A stretch of 64,000 nt of DNA from Taxillus chinensis. Taxonomy: Eukaryota > Streptophyta > Magnoliopsida > Santalales > Loranthaceae. The DNA lies in NCBI GenBank assembly GCA_023512835.1, contig CM042087.1:21085260-21149259 (forward strand), written 5' to 3'. Below the pieces are notes generated by a model, which did not search any database, was not told the DNA's origin, and saw nothing but the letters and a program-made list of their open reading frames with translations. This document shows positions 1 through 9,453 of this stretch, in pieces. A program made the position numbers and the translations under genes. The stretch's first letter is position 1; each line of letters begins with the position of its first letter.

Positions 1-171
1 GAGGCCCCTATCCGTATCCTAGATCGGCAAGAGAAACTTTTGCGTGGTCGTCTTTATTCCTTTGGTTCGCGTGCTGTGGCAGCACCGTGGCATTGAGGAG
101 GAGACATGGGAACGGGGAGTCCGTGATGCGGGAGCAGCACCCCGGACTTGTTCGAGGACGAACAATCTTAA
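1..171 (+). pseudogene. gypsy pol C-terminus (integrase tail, chromodomain-like), element A
   Basis: The reading corresponds to the last ~56 residues of the polyprotein, which in element L read PIRILDRQEKLL...VLWQHRG...EETWE and end in FEDEQS followed by TAA (here 169-171). This C-terminal block follows the integrase and resembles the CR/chromodomain-like tail of plant chromoviruses, thought to help direct integration. Relative to L there are one-base shifts (around 45-60 and 115-145), so the copy is broken. The 5' part is outside the window. Confidence 0.85.
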
Positions 172-487
172 GCGTGGGAGGTGGCTGTTGGCCAAGGGAT
201 AGTGATGTTTCCTTGTGATGTGTTTTCTTGTATTAGTTGATGTATTTGTATTGTCTTTTAAAGACATGTGTTCTTATTTGTGATGTGCTTTGAAATGTGT
301 ATTCGTGCCATGTGGACATGTGTTACGTGCATTATTGTGGTTATGGATTATGGTGAGTGCTTGTTATGTCTTGTTGTCTTGTGTGTGGTGTATGACCCAT
401 TTGGGTGTGGTGGCTTGCCGGGTGGCAAATGGGTAGTTTGTGGTTGTTTTCCTCGTATGTCATTTCTTTTCGAGGACGAAAAGTCTT
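172..487 (+). other. 3' untranslated region between pol and PPT of element A
   Basis: This is GT-rich sequence without a gene. It matches 38265-38577 of element L, including the segment around GTATGACCCATTTGGGTG and the run ATTTCTTTTCGAGGACGAAA just before the polypurine tract. The GAGGACGAA word occurs at the pol end and again here. Confidence 0.75.
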
Positions 488-500
488 AAGGGGGAGAGGA
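488..500 (+). promoter_or_regulatory. polypurine tract, element A
   Basis: AAGGGGGAGAGGA lies directly before the LTR start TGTAAGGACC. It is the primer for plus-strand DNA synthesis in LTR retrotransposons. The identical tract precedes the 3' LTR of L. Confidence 0.9.
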
Positions 501-771
501 TGTAAGGACCCGTACCTTGAGTTAGTCGTTTTGCCTCCTGAGTAGAGTTTTTCTAGATTTTGACCTAGTAGTTGGACTCCAATGAATTCACGTGCAAAAG
601 GAAAGATGCTTAGAATGATGTCCTCTATCTACCACGAAGTTTCAGACCAAATGGACATGTAGTGTGAGGTGCACGTGATATGGGTCCAATTCACGTGCAA
701 GTGTAATTGTCTTCCAAATGATGCAAGGAGGCTAGGGGTGAAGTTTGAAAGCATTTGGAGTTCATATGGAG

Positions 772-800
772 TTGCACGTGAATTGGGAATTCACGTGCAA
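772..800. promoter_or_regulatory. perfect G-box palindrome in U3 of A
   Basis: TTGCACGTGAATT, then GGG, then AATTCACGTGCAA: two perfect 13-base inverted arms with a 3-base spacer. Each arm holds CACGTG, the G-box core bound by plant bZIP and bHLH factors. It lies ~200 bp upstream of the TATA box. A regulatory role is inferred. Confidence 0.7.
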
Positions 801-928
801 ATTGGCGTGCGAGCATATTTTTGCATGGTTCCCTTGGTTTTGGCATTCTAAGGAACTTTCTCCAAAGGACCATGTTGAAATTCGATTATTTTGGTGTGTA
901 TGGATGCGGAAAGGTTGTAGCTTGTGTA

Positions 929-986
929 ATCAAAACTACGTCGTTTTGATCCTGGGTTTACTTAATCAAAACTACGTCGTTTTGAT
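929..986. promoter_or_regulatory. two 22-bp ACGT-centred palindromes upstream of TATA, element A
   Basis: Two copies (929-950, 965-986) of ATCAAAAC-TACGTC-GTTTTGAT. The 8-base arms are perfect and the centre contains ACGT. They end 12 bp before TATATAA (999-1005). The same unit recurs at the same place in B, C, E, L, H and G LTRs, so it is probably an enhancer element. The binding factor is unknown; bZIP is a guess from the ACGT core. Confidence 0.65.
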
Positions 987-998
987 GTGAATGGTGTC

Positions 999-1005
999 TA
1001 TATAA
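999..1005 (+). promoter_or_regulatory. TATA box of LTR A
   Basis: TATATAA in the context GTGTCTATATAAGGAGG, shortly downstream of the palindromes and ~55 bp before the GA-rich leader. The position is conserved in the related LTRs. Confidence 0.75.
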
Positions 1006-1259
1006 GGAGGGCTTGAGTTTGAGTTAGGGTTCTTGTGTTCCTTTTTGCACTGTACTGCTGAGAGAGAGAGAGAGCTAGAGAGAGAGGGAAGGGGAGTTGC
1101 TGGTTGCTCGCCGGAGCATCTTGCGTGGGGAGGGACGGCGTTTGGCGCGGGAGCAAGGAAGATCTGCTTTAAGGTAGGGGTTTGTTCTTCCTAAACCCTC
1201 CTGTCCTAGGGTCCTAGGGCGATTCTGGGTCATATCTGTTTATATATATATATATGTAA

Positions 1260-1289
1260 ATTCATATAGGTGTGATCTCCTATATGAAT
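1260..1289. other. conserved hairpin in LTR, element A
   Basis: The arms ATTCATATAGG and CCTATATGAAT (11 bp, perfect) flank the loop TGTGATCT. Equivalent hairpins lie in C (3636-3665, 10221-10250), B (11326-11354), L (32132-32161, 39489-39518), H (51926-51955) and G (56120-56149, 62937-62966). In L 5', H and G both arms have changed together (ATCC...GGAT). Confidence 0.7.
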
Positions 1290-1572
1290 GTTGGCCTTCG
1301 ATGGCATTTTGGTGTGGTTTGTGATCTATATGCTATATGTTTGATGAAAAGCCTGTGTGAATATAGTTATGTGTATATGCTGCCAAGTGTTTGAAATTAT
1401 GCCTGTGAGGTTTGTGCATGTTATGTGTTTGTGGAAATGCCTGTGTGGCTGGGTTTGTGAGCTTGTGGATATATGCATGCTAAGTGTTCGAGGTTATTCC
1501 TGTGTGACTAAGCATACTTAGTGTTTGATGTTATGCCTGTATGGCCATGTGTCTTTGCGTGTTTGCTTGTAC

Positions 1573-1823
1573 ACCCGGTGGGCTGTGGAAGCCGGGACTG
1601 TTTTGTGGAACCCGGTGGTTGTGGAAGCCCGGGGCTGTTTTGTGGAACCCGGTGGTTGTGGAAGCCCGGGGCTGTTTTGTGGAACCCGGTGGCCGTGGAA
1701 GCCCGGGGCTGTTTTGTGGAACCCGGTGGCCGTGGAAGCCGGGATTGTTTTGTGGAACCCGGTGGTTTGTGGAAGCCCGGGACTGTTCTTGAAACCCGGT
1801 GGTTGTGGAAGCCCGGGAGTGTT
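1573..1823 (+). repeat. 37-bp CCCGGG minisatellite, element A
   Basis: About six to seven tandem units of 37 bp, each with AACCCGGTGG and GTGGAAGCCCGGG followed by CTGTTTTGTGG. The unit length is not a multiple of three, so it opens repetitive reading frames in all three phases; these are not genes. Related LTRs carry 3-7 units at the same place. Confidence 0.85.
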
Positions 1824-2871
1824 TATGTACTAGCCCATGTATGATTGTGTTTCTTTGTTATAGCTGTAACCATATCTGGTGGGATAATTGTATCACGACA
1901 CGCACTTGTACACAAGGCATGTAGATACGGTGCATGGGATGGGTTGGGGAGACATGATCCCTACGAGCCGTGGTTGCTCACCCCTCCTACCATGTTGTTT
2001 TCTTTTCGAGGAACCTACAGGCGTTAGGTGGGACCCCAAGGTGGAAGACCTTATTTATTTAATTTGTTTATGTTATTTTTATTATGAGAATCGATGTAAC
2101 CCAGGTGGGAAAGGATTTTGTTGTAATAAACTGGATTGGATTGCTTTTAATGAATATTACTTTCTTGAATGTTGTGGATGTTTAAAATGTTAAATTCTTG
2201 TTTTGTATCCTACCCCTTTGCCCTCCGTGTGGGTAAAAGGGGAGTCACGTACCGGTTTCCTCGGGTTGGAAATCCGGGGCGTGACATGACCCGTATTTTG
2301 GGATGTGAGGAGTTAGTCTCAGTTTTTCCTTTTTGGGTGGAAATTGTTGGGTTTTAGGGAGTTTTATTTCCACACACTTTGGCTAAATCATCTTGTATGT
2401 TGATAAGCAAGCAAGAGGCAAAGTTTGAGCCCAATAGGGAGTGCCCGTGAGAATGCACGTGAGAATGGCTTTTCACATGTAGTGATATTTTTGCATGGGA
2501 GCCTTCTTCATGTTGTTCCAAGGCTTGTGGCAAAATTCTAGAGCATTTGGAGGTGCCCGTGAGAAAGGCCTTTCTCACGTGCAGCCTCCATTACCTTTGT
2601 TTTGTTGTTCTGATACTCTTTTGCTAAAGGACCATGGTGAAATTATGAGTGTTTTGTCCTATGTGGTTGCAAAAAGGTTGTAGTCTCTCATCAAAACTAC
2701 GTCATTTTGATGCTGGGATTCATTTAATCAAAACGACATCGTTTTGGGGTGTGGAGGTGTCTATACAAAGAGGTGAAGGCTCCTTGTTTTAGGTTTAGGG
2801 TTCCCATCTTCAGCCGCTGCAGCCGTGGCAGAGAGAGAGAGAGAGAAGGAAGAAGAGTTTCTAGTCGTGGT

Positions 2872-4527
2872 TGTAATGACCCACGTTTTGGGTAGAACAA
2901 GCTGGAACGAAGATGAACAATACCCTGGGTGAATGCTTGGGTCGAAAGGTGGAAGACCCGAAGATTTGGGTCGTAGGGTCGAAGACCGAGGGTCGAAGTT
3001 CGAAGGTTTGAGGGTCGAAAGTTAGATCTTCGAGACAGATCTTCGAGGCCGCGTTTCCAGCGAGCCTTCGAGGGAGTGTTTCTACGAGTCTTCGTGGCTT
3101 GGTTGTTAGAGAGTGTTATGAGCTCAAGTGGGAGCGTGTAGAGGCTGTGTGTGACAATGACCATGTTCAGATTGTGGGTATTTTGTCCTGTGTGGAAGCG
3201 GAGTGGTTAGTTCATGTTTTATTTATCAAAACTACGTCGTTTTGATGGTGTGTTTCATTTATCCAAACTACGTCGTTTTGATGGTGGATTTCATTTATCA
3301 AAACTACGTCATTTTGATAGTGGGATTTCATTTATCAAAACTACGTCATTTTGATAAGTGAGGTCTATATAAAGAGGAGCTCTCTTTATTTTAGGTTTAG
3401 GGTTTTTGTTGTCAGCCGTCGCAGAGAGAGAGAGAGAGAGAGGGAGATTGAGAGAGAGAGCTCAGTTCGTGGCTGTCGTTGTCATTCTCGTGGTTGGACG
3501 GCGTTAGGCGTGGAGGCAAGAGCGTGGAGGATCTTTGAGGTAGGGGTTCTGTCTTCTTGTACCTGATTTGGGGTTAGGCCCTGTGGTGAATGAACCGTTG
3601 AATATCGTCCTTGTTATCATACTATTTATATGTAAATTCATATAGGTGTGATCTCCTATATGAATGTTGGCCTTCAATGGCATTTTGGTGTGATTCTGAC
3701 ATTGAGTAGGCAGTGCATGTTAAATGTTCGATAAAATGTATGTGTGAATCTGTTTGTGTGACAATGCCCAGTATGTGTTTGATAATATGCCAGTAAGGCT
3801 AGAATTGTGAGTTGGGAAAGGTGTGCATGCCAAGTGTTTGTTTTTATGCCTGAATGGCTGGGTTTGTACACTTGTGAATCTGTGCCCGCTAAGTGTTTGG
3901 TGTTATGCCTGAGTGGCTGTGTGTACTGTCTTGTGAAACCCGGTGGCTGTGGAAGCCCGGGACTGTTTTGTGAAACCCGGTGGCTGTGGAAGACCGGGAC
4001 TGCTCTTGGAAACCCGGTTGCTGTGGAAGCCCGGGACTGCTCATGTGTTAGCTTGTGTGGCTGTTTGAAATATTTGTTTTTGCTGATGGCATACCGTTAT
4101 ATTGGTTGAAATAATTGTATCACGACACTGCACTTGTACACACGGCATGTAGACGCTAGGAGCATGGGATGGGTTGGGGAGACATGATCCCTAATGAGTT
4201 GTGGTTGCTCACCCCTCCTACTGTGTTTGTTTTCTTCACAGGGACCTACAGACGTTAGGTTGGAACACCAAGGTGGAAGACTTTCTGCCTTGTGGCTTTA
4301 CTCCTTTTGTTATTTGAGTGTTTTGTCAAATGTTATGTTAAGACTATTGTAACTCCAATTGGAGATGATGTAATGGATTTTGGAACTTAATAAAGATAAG
4401 TGGTTCGCTTTTTGCTATTTATAGTGGATTATTATGAATTTGTTGGATTTTGTACATCTTCCCTTGCCCCGGGTGGGTAAAGGGAGTCACGAACCGGTTT
4501 CCTCGGGTTGGAATTCCGGGCGTGACA
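2872..4527 (+). repeat. 5' LTR of element C
   Basis: Runs from TGTAATGACCCACG to GGGCGTGACA (1656 bp). The first ~300 bp are rich in GTCGAAG/TCTTCGAG words and are not shared with A or L. Then come four palindromes (3225-3246, 3261-3282, 3297-3318, 3334-3355), the TATA box TATATAAA (3366-3373), a GA repeat (3423-3441), donor GAG|GTAGGGG (3540), a hairpin (3636-3665), a short minisatellite (3937-4048), acceptor CACAG (4241) and AATAAA (4389-4394). Confidence 0.93.
3225..3373. promoter_or_regulatory. four tandem 22-bp palindromes and TATA box, LTR C
   Basis: Four copies of ATCAAAAC-N6-GTTTTGAT (or ATTTTGAT in two), spaced 36-37 bp start to start, are followed within 11 bp by TATATAAA. The 3' LTR has the same four-copy array (9803-9934). 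The spacing and the copy-number difference from the one or two copies in relatives suggest tandem amplification of an enhancer. Confidence 0.65.
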
Positions 4528-4530
4528 ATA

Positions 4531-4541
4531 TGGTATCGAGC
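4531..4541 (+). promoter_or_regulatory. primer binding site, element C
   Basis: TGGTATCGAGC lies three bases after the LTR end. It matches the initiator-Met tRNA 3'-end complement (TGGTATCAGAGC) with one base lost. It is the start point of minus-strand DNA synthesis. Confidence 0.85.
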
Positions 4542-5030
4542 ATGGTCTAGTTGGCCTAGGGTAGTCGGCGGGTCTGGTTATCTTGAGCCCTTTGGAGGAA
4601 CCTGGAGGACGTGCCTGATCAACACGGTCCTCTTGGAGCCTCTAAGGTGTACTTGGGGTAGTCCGGACATGAGGTAGGATTTGCATGCATTGGCATTAGG
4701 GCACTAGTTGCATTAGTTGTTGTATGTGAAGGTGTGGATAACTGTTAAAATTGTAATTGTGATAAAAGAAAATTGTGAATAATGTGATAAGGTGTGAATC
4801 GTGCAACTCGATTTTTCTTGAAGTACCTTGAGCATGACTACAAAGAAAGGTTTTTGTTTATTTGAGTAGTGTGCCTTTGTGAATTGAACGGTGTGTGATG
4901 TTGATTGGTGCAATGTGTAAAATGTGTGTGATGCCAAGTACTACTTGACTTGATAATGGGGTAGAGGTAGTGAAACTTGATAGTAGTCGAATGCGTTCGA
5001 TGTTTGTGCTTCTTACTTCATGTAGTAAGA

Positions 5031-6360
5031 ATGCCACCGAGAGAGAGTGACACGTGCGTCCGGGGCGAGTGGCCGATGAGTCATCTGCCCATGAGGGCCT
5101 GGGGCACGGGCAGCCTGTTGGAGGACATGCACTGTTGCTGGCGCAGCTGCGAGAAGGCATCCGGTTGGAGGTCCAAGAGCTGAGGGAGGGTATCTGGTAA
5201 GAAGTCCAGGAGGAGGTGCGCCGTGAGATGGCGGCACAGCAGGTGGTGCCACCACCATTGCCACCACCACCGGGGGAGTTACCAAGGGAGCGTGAGGGTT
5301 CGCTCAGTGGCATACCGACTCGTGCAGAGGATGACGTGGTGACACGGTTCCGAAAGGAACAACCTCCGTGATTTAAAGGGGAGGAGGACCCAGTGTTAGC
5401 TGAGCACTGGCTGAGGCAGATCGAGCATGTGTTTTCCTTTCTCCTACCCCAGGAGGAGGATAAGGTGAGACTGGCCATTCGGCAGCTGGAGGGGAATGCT
5501 CTGGAGTGGTGGTTGTGTGTCGCGGGGAGCCGTGCGATGCAGTTCATGCTTTGGGAGGAGTTTCTACATCTCTTCCATGATGAGTTCTTCCCGGAATCTT
5601 TGAGGAGGCAGAAGAGGGAGGAGTTTGGCAGCCTGAAACAAGGATCAAGGACGATACTTGAGTATGAGCGAGAGTTCGGAGCTTGAGTAGGTTTCTTGCC
5701 AAGAGCGTGGCAAAGGAGGACCTGAAGGCCCACAAGTTCACTTTGGGCCTTAAGCCAGCCCTTAGGCAGAGGGTGGCGATCTTGTGCTTGAGGACTTATG
5801 CTGAGGTTGTGGAGACGGCTCGTATCACTGAGAGAGAGCTGGATGATGGGAGGCAGAGCCCATCGGGGTCACCGACTGCAGGCGGATCCGAACGTGATTC
5901 GGGACCCAAGAGGCCCAAGACCGAAGAGAGGGACAACAGTTCCTTCCGCGACAGGGACAGACATTGTACACCCGGAGGAGGTCTAGCTCGGCGGTAGCAG
6001 ATCGGGAGGTCCAGGAGGAGGTCTCCCCAGCGGTTGTCATTCTTTGCGGGGAGCAAGGCCACTTCGGGAGGGAGTGTCCAAAGAAAGACTAGAAATGCAA
6101 CGGGCTGTGGGCGAGAGGGCCACTTGAGCCGGGTGTGCGGGAGTGGCACGGGGGAGCAGGAGGCGTGGCATCCAGCATGAGGAGTGATTCTAGCTTCAGT
6201 ACACCAGCCGAGAGGCCAGCTCGTCGGTGGCCAAGCCAGCCAGGCAGATCTAGCCGGACCCAACCTCAAGGGAGGCCGAAGGGACAGCAGACCGGCGGAG
6301 GCGTCTTGGCGGGAAGCACCCAGTGAGTGAGCCGACCAGTGGCTCAGCCAAGGGAGGGTG
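5031..6360 (+). pseudogene. gag of gypsy element C (broken)
   Basis: Gag makes the capsid-like particle that packages element RNA. The start MPPRESD at 5031 matches MPPRRVTRA in element L. The capsid core is readable in pieces: 5393-5686 gives AEHWLRQIEHVFSFLLPQEE and LEWWLCVAGSR, and 5683-5850 gives KAHKFTLGLKPALRQRV. A CCHC zinc knuckle is visible around 6048-6095 (CGEQGHFGRECPK), and a second partial one around 6110-6140. There are in-frame stops and several shifts (near 5200, 5370, 5690 and 5990). It cannot make a full protein. Confidence 0.88.
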
Positions 6361-6364
6361 TTTG

Positions 6365-9213
6365 CGCTGGAGGTGACGTACCAGGAGGAGGTTGAGGCAC
6401 CACCCCCACCGGGCCGAGGGTGGAGCAGACCGTTGGTGGTTAGAGGTACCCTTTGATCTCCCGTACATTAGCTCGTTCTTTTCGATACGGGTGCATCGTG
6501 TTCTTTTGTTGCTCGAGCTTGTGATAGATAGCTTGGGGTTAGCTTGTGTGGAGGGCGGCAAGCCCCTAGTTGTTGAGTCTCCAAGTGGGGGTATGATTGA
6601 GGTGCGGCGTGTTTGCCGTGGACCGTGTGTTAACCATAGGAAGTGTGGAGCTGAGCTTCGACTGTATGTATTGCCCTTGCGTGCTTTTGACCTGATCTTG
6701 GGTATGGATTGGCTTATGGCTTTCCAGGCCAAGATAGACTGTTATCGGCGGCTTGTATCCTTTGTTACACCTACAGGGATATCTTGCACCCTGCAGGGGG
6801 AGTGGGACTATGAGGCGAGTCGGACGGGCAAGTGTTGGACTAGTGGGGTGCCATTACCCACAGGTTGGCAGCCCAGGACCTTTCTTGAGGAAGGGAAGGT
6901 GGAAAAGAGAATGTGGCCAGCAATTGTTGACCAATTTCGAATGTCTTCCATGACGGTTGAGGAGTTTACCTCCTAAAAGGAGTGTAGAGTTCACCATTGA
7001 GTTGGTACTGGGGACTGGTCCAATCTCCCAAGTAGCATATCGTATGGGGCCAGCCGAGCTGAGGGAGCTTCAGCGGCAGATAGAGGAGTTGGTGGACCAG
7101 GGGTATATCAGACCGAGTACCTCACCTTGGGGTGCTCTGGTGCTCTTTGCAAAGAAGGCAGATGGCACGCTACGCCTTTGCATCGACTATAGGAAGCTGA
7201 ATTCGGTGACAGTGAAGAACAAGTATCCGTTGCCTCGGATCGATGACCTGTTTGACCGATTGAGTGGAGCCTGGTGGTTTTCTAAGATAGATCTACGGTC
7301 GGGGTATCATCGGTTGAGGGTTAGGGAGGAGGACATCCCTACGACTACTTTTCGGTGTAGGTATGGGCACTATGAGTGGGTAGTGATGCCTTTTGGGCTC
7401 ACTAATGCACCAGCAGTGTTCATGCATTTGATGAACCAGGTCTTTGCTCTATATTTGGATTCCTTTGTTGTGGTGTTTATAGACGATATATTGGTATATT
7501 CTAAGACGGAGAGGGAGCATGTGGAGCATTTGTAAGAGTGTTGCAAACCTTGAGGGATCGGCGGTTGTTTGCTAAGTTTAGCAAATGCGAGTTTTGGATG
7601 CGGGAGGTCCATTTTCTTGGCCACGTAGTGTCACTGAAGGGTTAGAGTAGACCCGACCAAGATTGAGGCGGTGTCATTATGGGAGAGGCCAACCAATGTT
7701 TTTCGAGATTCGTAGTTTTCTTGGCTTGGCAGGCTATTACTGTCGTTTTGTAGAGGGATTCTCCCCTTGGCAGCGCCTATGACGGCGTTGACTCGGAAGG
7801 GAGTGAAGTTTGAGTGGACTGACAAGTGTCAGCAGGCGTTTGAGGCTCTCAAAACCCATTTGACCACTGCACCGGTGTTGAGGTTACCTCGGGAGGATAT
7901 CCCATATGAGGTATACTCTAATGCGTCCAAGGTTGGTTTGGGGTGTGTGCTTATGCAGGAGCACAGTGTGGTAGCTTATGGGTCGAGGTAGCTGAATTCT
8001 CATGAGCAGAATTACCCTACCCATGATCTTGAGTTGGCGGCTGTCATTTTTGCCTTGAAGAGTTGGCAACATTACCTTTTGGGGGAAAAGTTCGTAGTAT
8101 TTTCTGATCACAAGAGCCTTTAGTACATCTTTACTCAGAAGGACTTGAATTTGAGGCAGAGGAGATGGGTGGAGTATTTGTAGACCTTTGACTTTACTCT
8201 TGCCTATACCCGGGCAAGGGTAATGTTGTGGCTGACGCGTTGAGTAGAAAAGGGAAAGCTGAGGTGGCCGTGAGACTCTATTGGGACCTTGAGTCATCTA
8301 TACATGAACGAGATTGTGAGACTGCATGGAGTACCATCATCGGTTGTCTCTACCCCGGGATTCGAGGTTCACTTCCCGTTTTTGGGCAGGTTTGCAGGAG
8401 GCTATGGGGACCAAACTACACTTGAGTACGGCCTTTCACCCCGAGACCGACGGCCGGACGAGAGAGGATGAATCGGACTTTGGAGGACATGTTACGGGCC
8501 TGTGTGTTAGATTTTGGGGGTTCGTGGGCAACTCACCTTCCTTTGGTGGAGTTTGCCTACAACAACGATTATCGGGCATCCATTGGGATGGCTCCTTTTG
8601 AGGTGTTGTATGGGCGGCCGTGTCAATCACCTTTGTGTTGGACCGAGGTGGGGGAGACAGCTCTCTTGGGACCACAGTTGGTTCAAGAGGCTACCGAGAA
8701 GGCTAAGTTGATTCGTCAGCGGTTGTTATCCCTCAGTCGGCGAAATCTTATGTGGATCGGCGGCGGCGACCTTTGGAATTTTCTCGTGGGTGATCATGTG
8801 TTTCTCCGTGTCTCTCCACGACGTGGACATCGGCGCTTTGGGAGAGGTTCCAAACTCTCCCCGGTTCATTGGTCCATTTGAGGTTATAGCTCATGTGGGC
8901 CTGTAGCTTACCGGTTTGCATTGCCACCGCGATTGAGTCAGGTGCACAATGTGTTCCACGTGTCCCAGTTGAGGAAGTATCATCCTGACCCCACTCATGT
9001 GATCGATTGGGGGACATTGGACATTGAGGATGACACGTCCGTTGTTGAGGCCCCTATCCGTATCCTCGATCGGCGGTAGAAGCTTTTGCGTGGTCATGCT
9101 ATTCCTTTGGTTGCGTCTCAGGTGACAAGAAGTGGCATTGAGGAGGAGACATGGGAACGTGAGTCCGTGATGCGTGAGCAGCACCCGAGTTGTTCGAGGA
9201 CGAACAATCTTAA
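6365..9213 (+). pseudogene. pol of gypsy element C: protease, RT, RNase H, integrase (broken)
   Basis: The protease region (6470-6750) keeps a FDTGAS-like frame at about 6478-6496 and the downstream block LILGMDWLMAFQAKIDCYR. The best-preserved part is reverse transcriptase, open from 6957 to 7535: it holds [33 protein letters not shown] and the catalytic FIDD (YxDD type). RNase H pieces follow (7767-7991 and after). At about 8275 the frame jumps from AEVAVR to the integrase core ([11 protein letters not shown]), deleting ~600 bp compared with element L, including the zinc-binding domain. The tail with HVSQLRKYHPDPTHVIDWG is readable to the TAA at 9211. Confidence 0.9.
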
Positions 9214-9441
9214 GGGGAAGGTGGCTGTAGTGATGTGTTTTCTTGTGGTTCATGCTTTCGTGTATTTTTACTTCTACTTAAACTGTTATTTTATTGAGAT
9301 GTGTTTTGAGATTGCAAAATGTGTTTGAGATATCCCGTTATGTTGTGTGATCCATCCGGGCGTTGTGGCTCGCTATCTTGCAAATGGGCCGCATGTGTTT
9401 GTTTTCCTTGCATGTTGTTTCTTTCTAGGACAAAAAGTCTT

Positions 9442-9453
9442 AAGGGGAGAGGA
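9442..9453 (+). promoter_or_regulatory. polypurine tract, element C
   Basis: AAGGGGAGAGGA lies directly before the 3' LTR (TTAATGACCC, where the usual TGTAATGACCC has lost its second and third bases). Confidence 0.85.

Larger units (their letters stand above)
1174..2010 (+). other. putative LTR-internal intron (element A)
   Basis: Donor-like AAG|GTAGGGG follows the GA-rich leader. The 3' end has a branch-like GCTCAC, a pyrimidine-rich stretch and AG|GAACCTACAG. The same arrangement is found in C (3540-4241, 10125-10895), B (11230-12071), L (32046-32733, 39401-40098), H (51850-53222) and roughly E (30245-40708, interrupted). In A the acceptor is CGAG, so splicing may be lost in this copy. It is inferred from sequence only. 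Confidence 0.5.
1..2286 (+). mobile_element. Ty3-gypsy element A (Tekay/Del-like), 3' part
   Basis: This is the 3' end of a gypsy element whose left part lies outside the window. It shows the last codons of pol, an untranslated stretch (172-487), a polypurine tract and a 3' LTR. The pol end and 3' untranslated part are nearly the same as in element L (38095-38590), so A and L are close relatives inside the body of the element. A sits almost at the 5' edge of LTR B: the 5 bases after A (TGACC, 2287-2291) read on into the typical LTR start CCGTATTTTGGG. Its other target duplication is off the window. Identification as an LTR element is secure. The lineage is inferred from the pol of L. Confidence 0.93.
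501..2286 (+). repeat. 3' LTR of element A (1786 bp, chimeric type)
   Basis: The LTR runs from TGTAAGGACCCG to GGGGCGTGACA. In order it holds a G-box palindrome (772-800), two ATCAAAAC-N6-GTTTTGAT palindromes (929-950, 965-986), a TATA box (999-1005), a GA repeat (1062-1085), a donor-like AAG|GTAGGG (intron start 1174), a hairpin (1260-1289), a CCCGGG minisatellite (1573-1823), the conserved block GGTTGCTCACCCCTCC (about 1972-1987) and an acceptor-like AG at 2009-2010. Here the acceptor reads CGAG rather than the ACAG of relatives. The first ~500 bp match the U3 of the G/H subfamily, while the rest matches the L subfamily, so it looks recombinant. Confidence 0.93.

Noticed and set aside
1521..1844. 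Three overlapping frames rich in Gly, Pro and Trp repeats
   Set aside because: They are produced by the 37-bp minisatellite read in three phases. The same occurs at 11583-11983, 32370-32606 and 39736-40045.
4858..5733. Long minus-strand open frame (291 codons) opposite gag of C; similar frames opposite gag in L (33459-34181) and H (54220-54786)
   Set aside because: They mirror gag codon use (Glu/Arg-rich sense gives Ser/Leu-rich antisense). They lack a consistent start and differ in length. They are shadows of gag.
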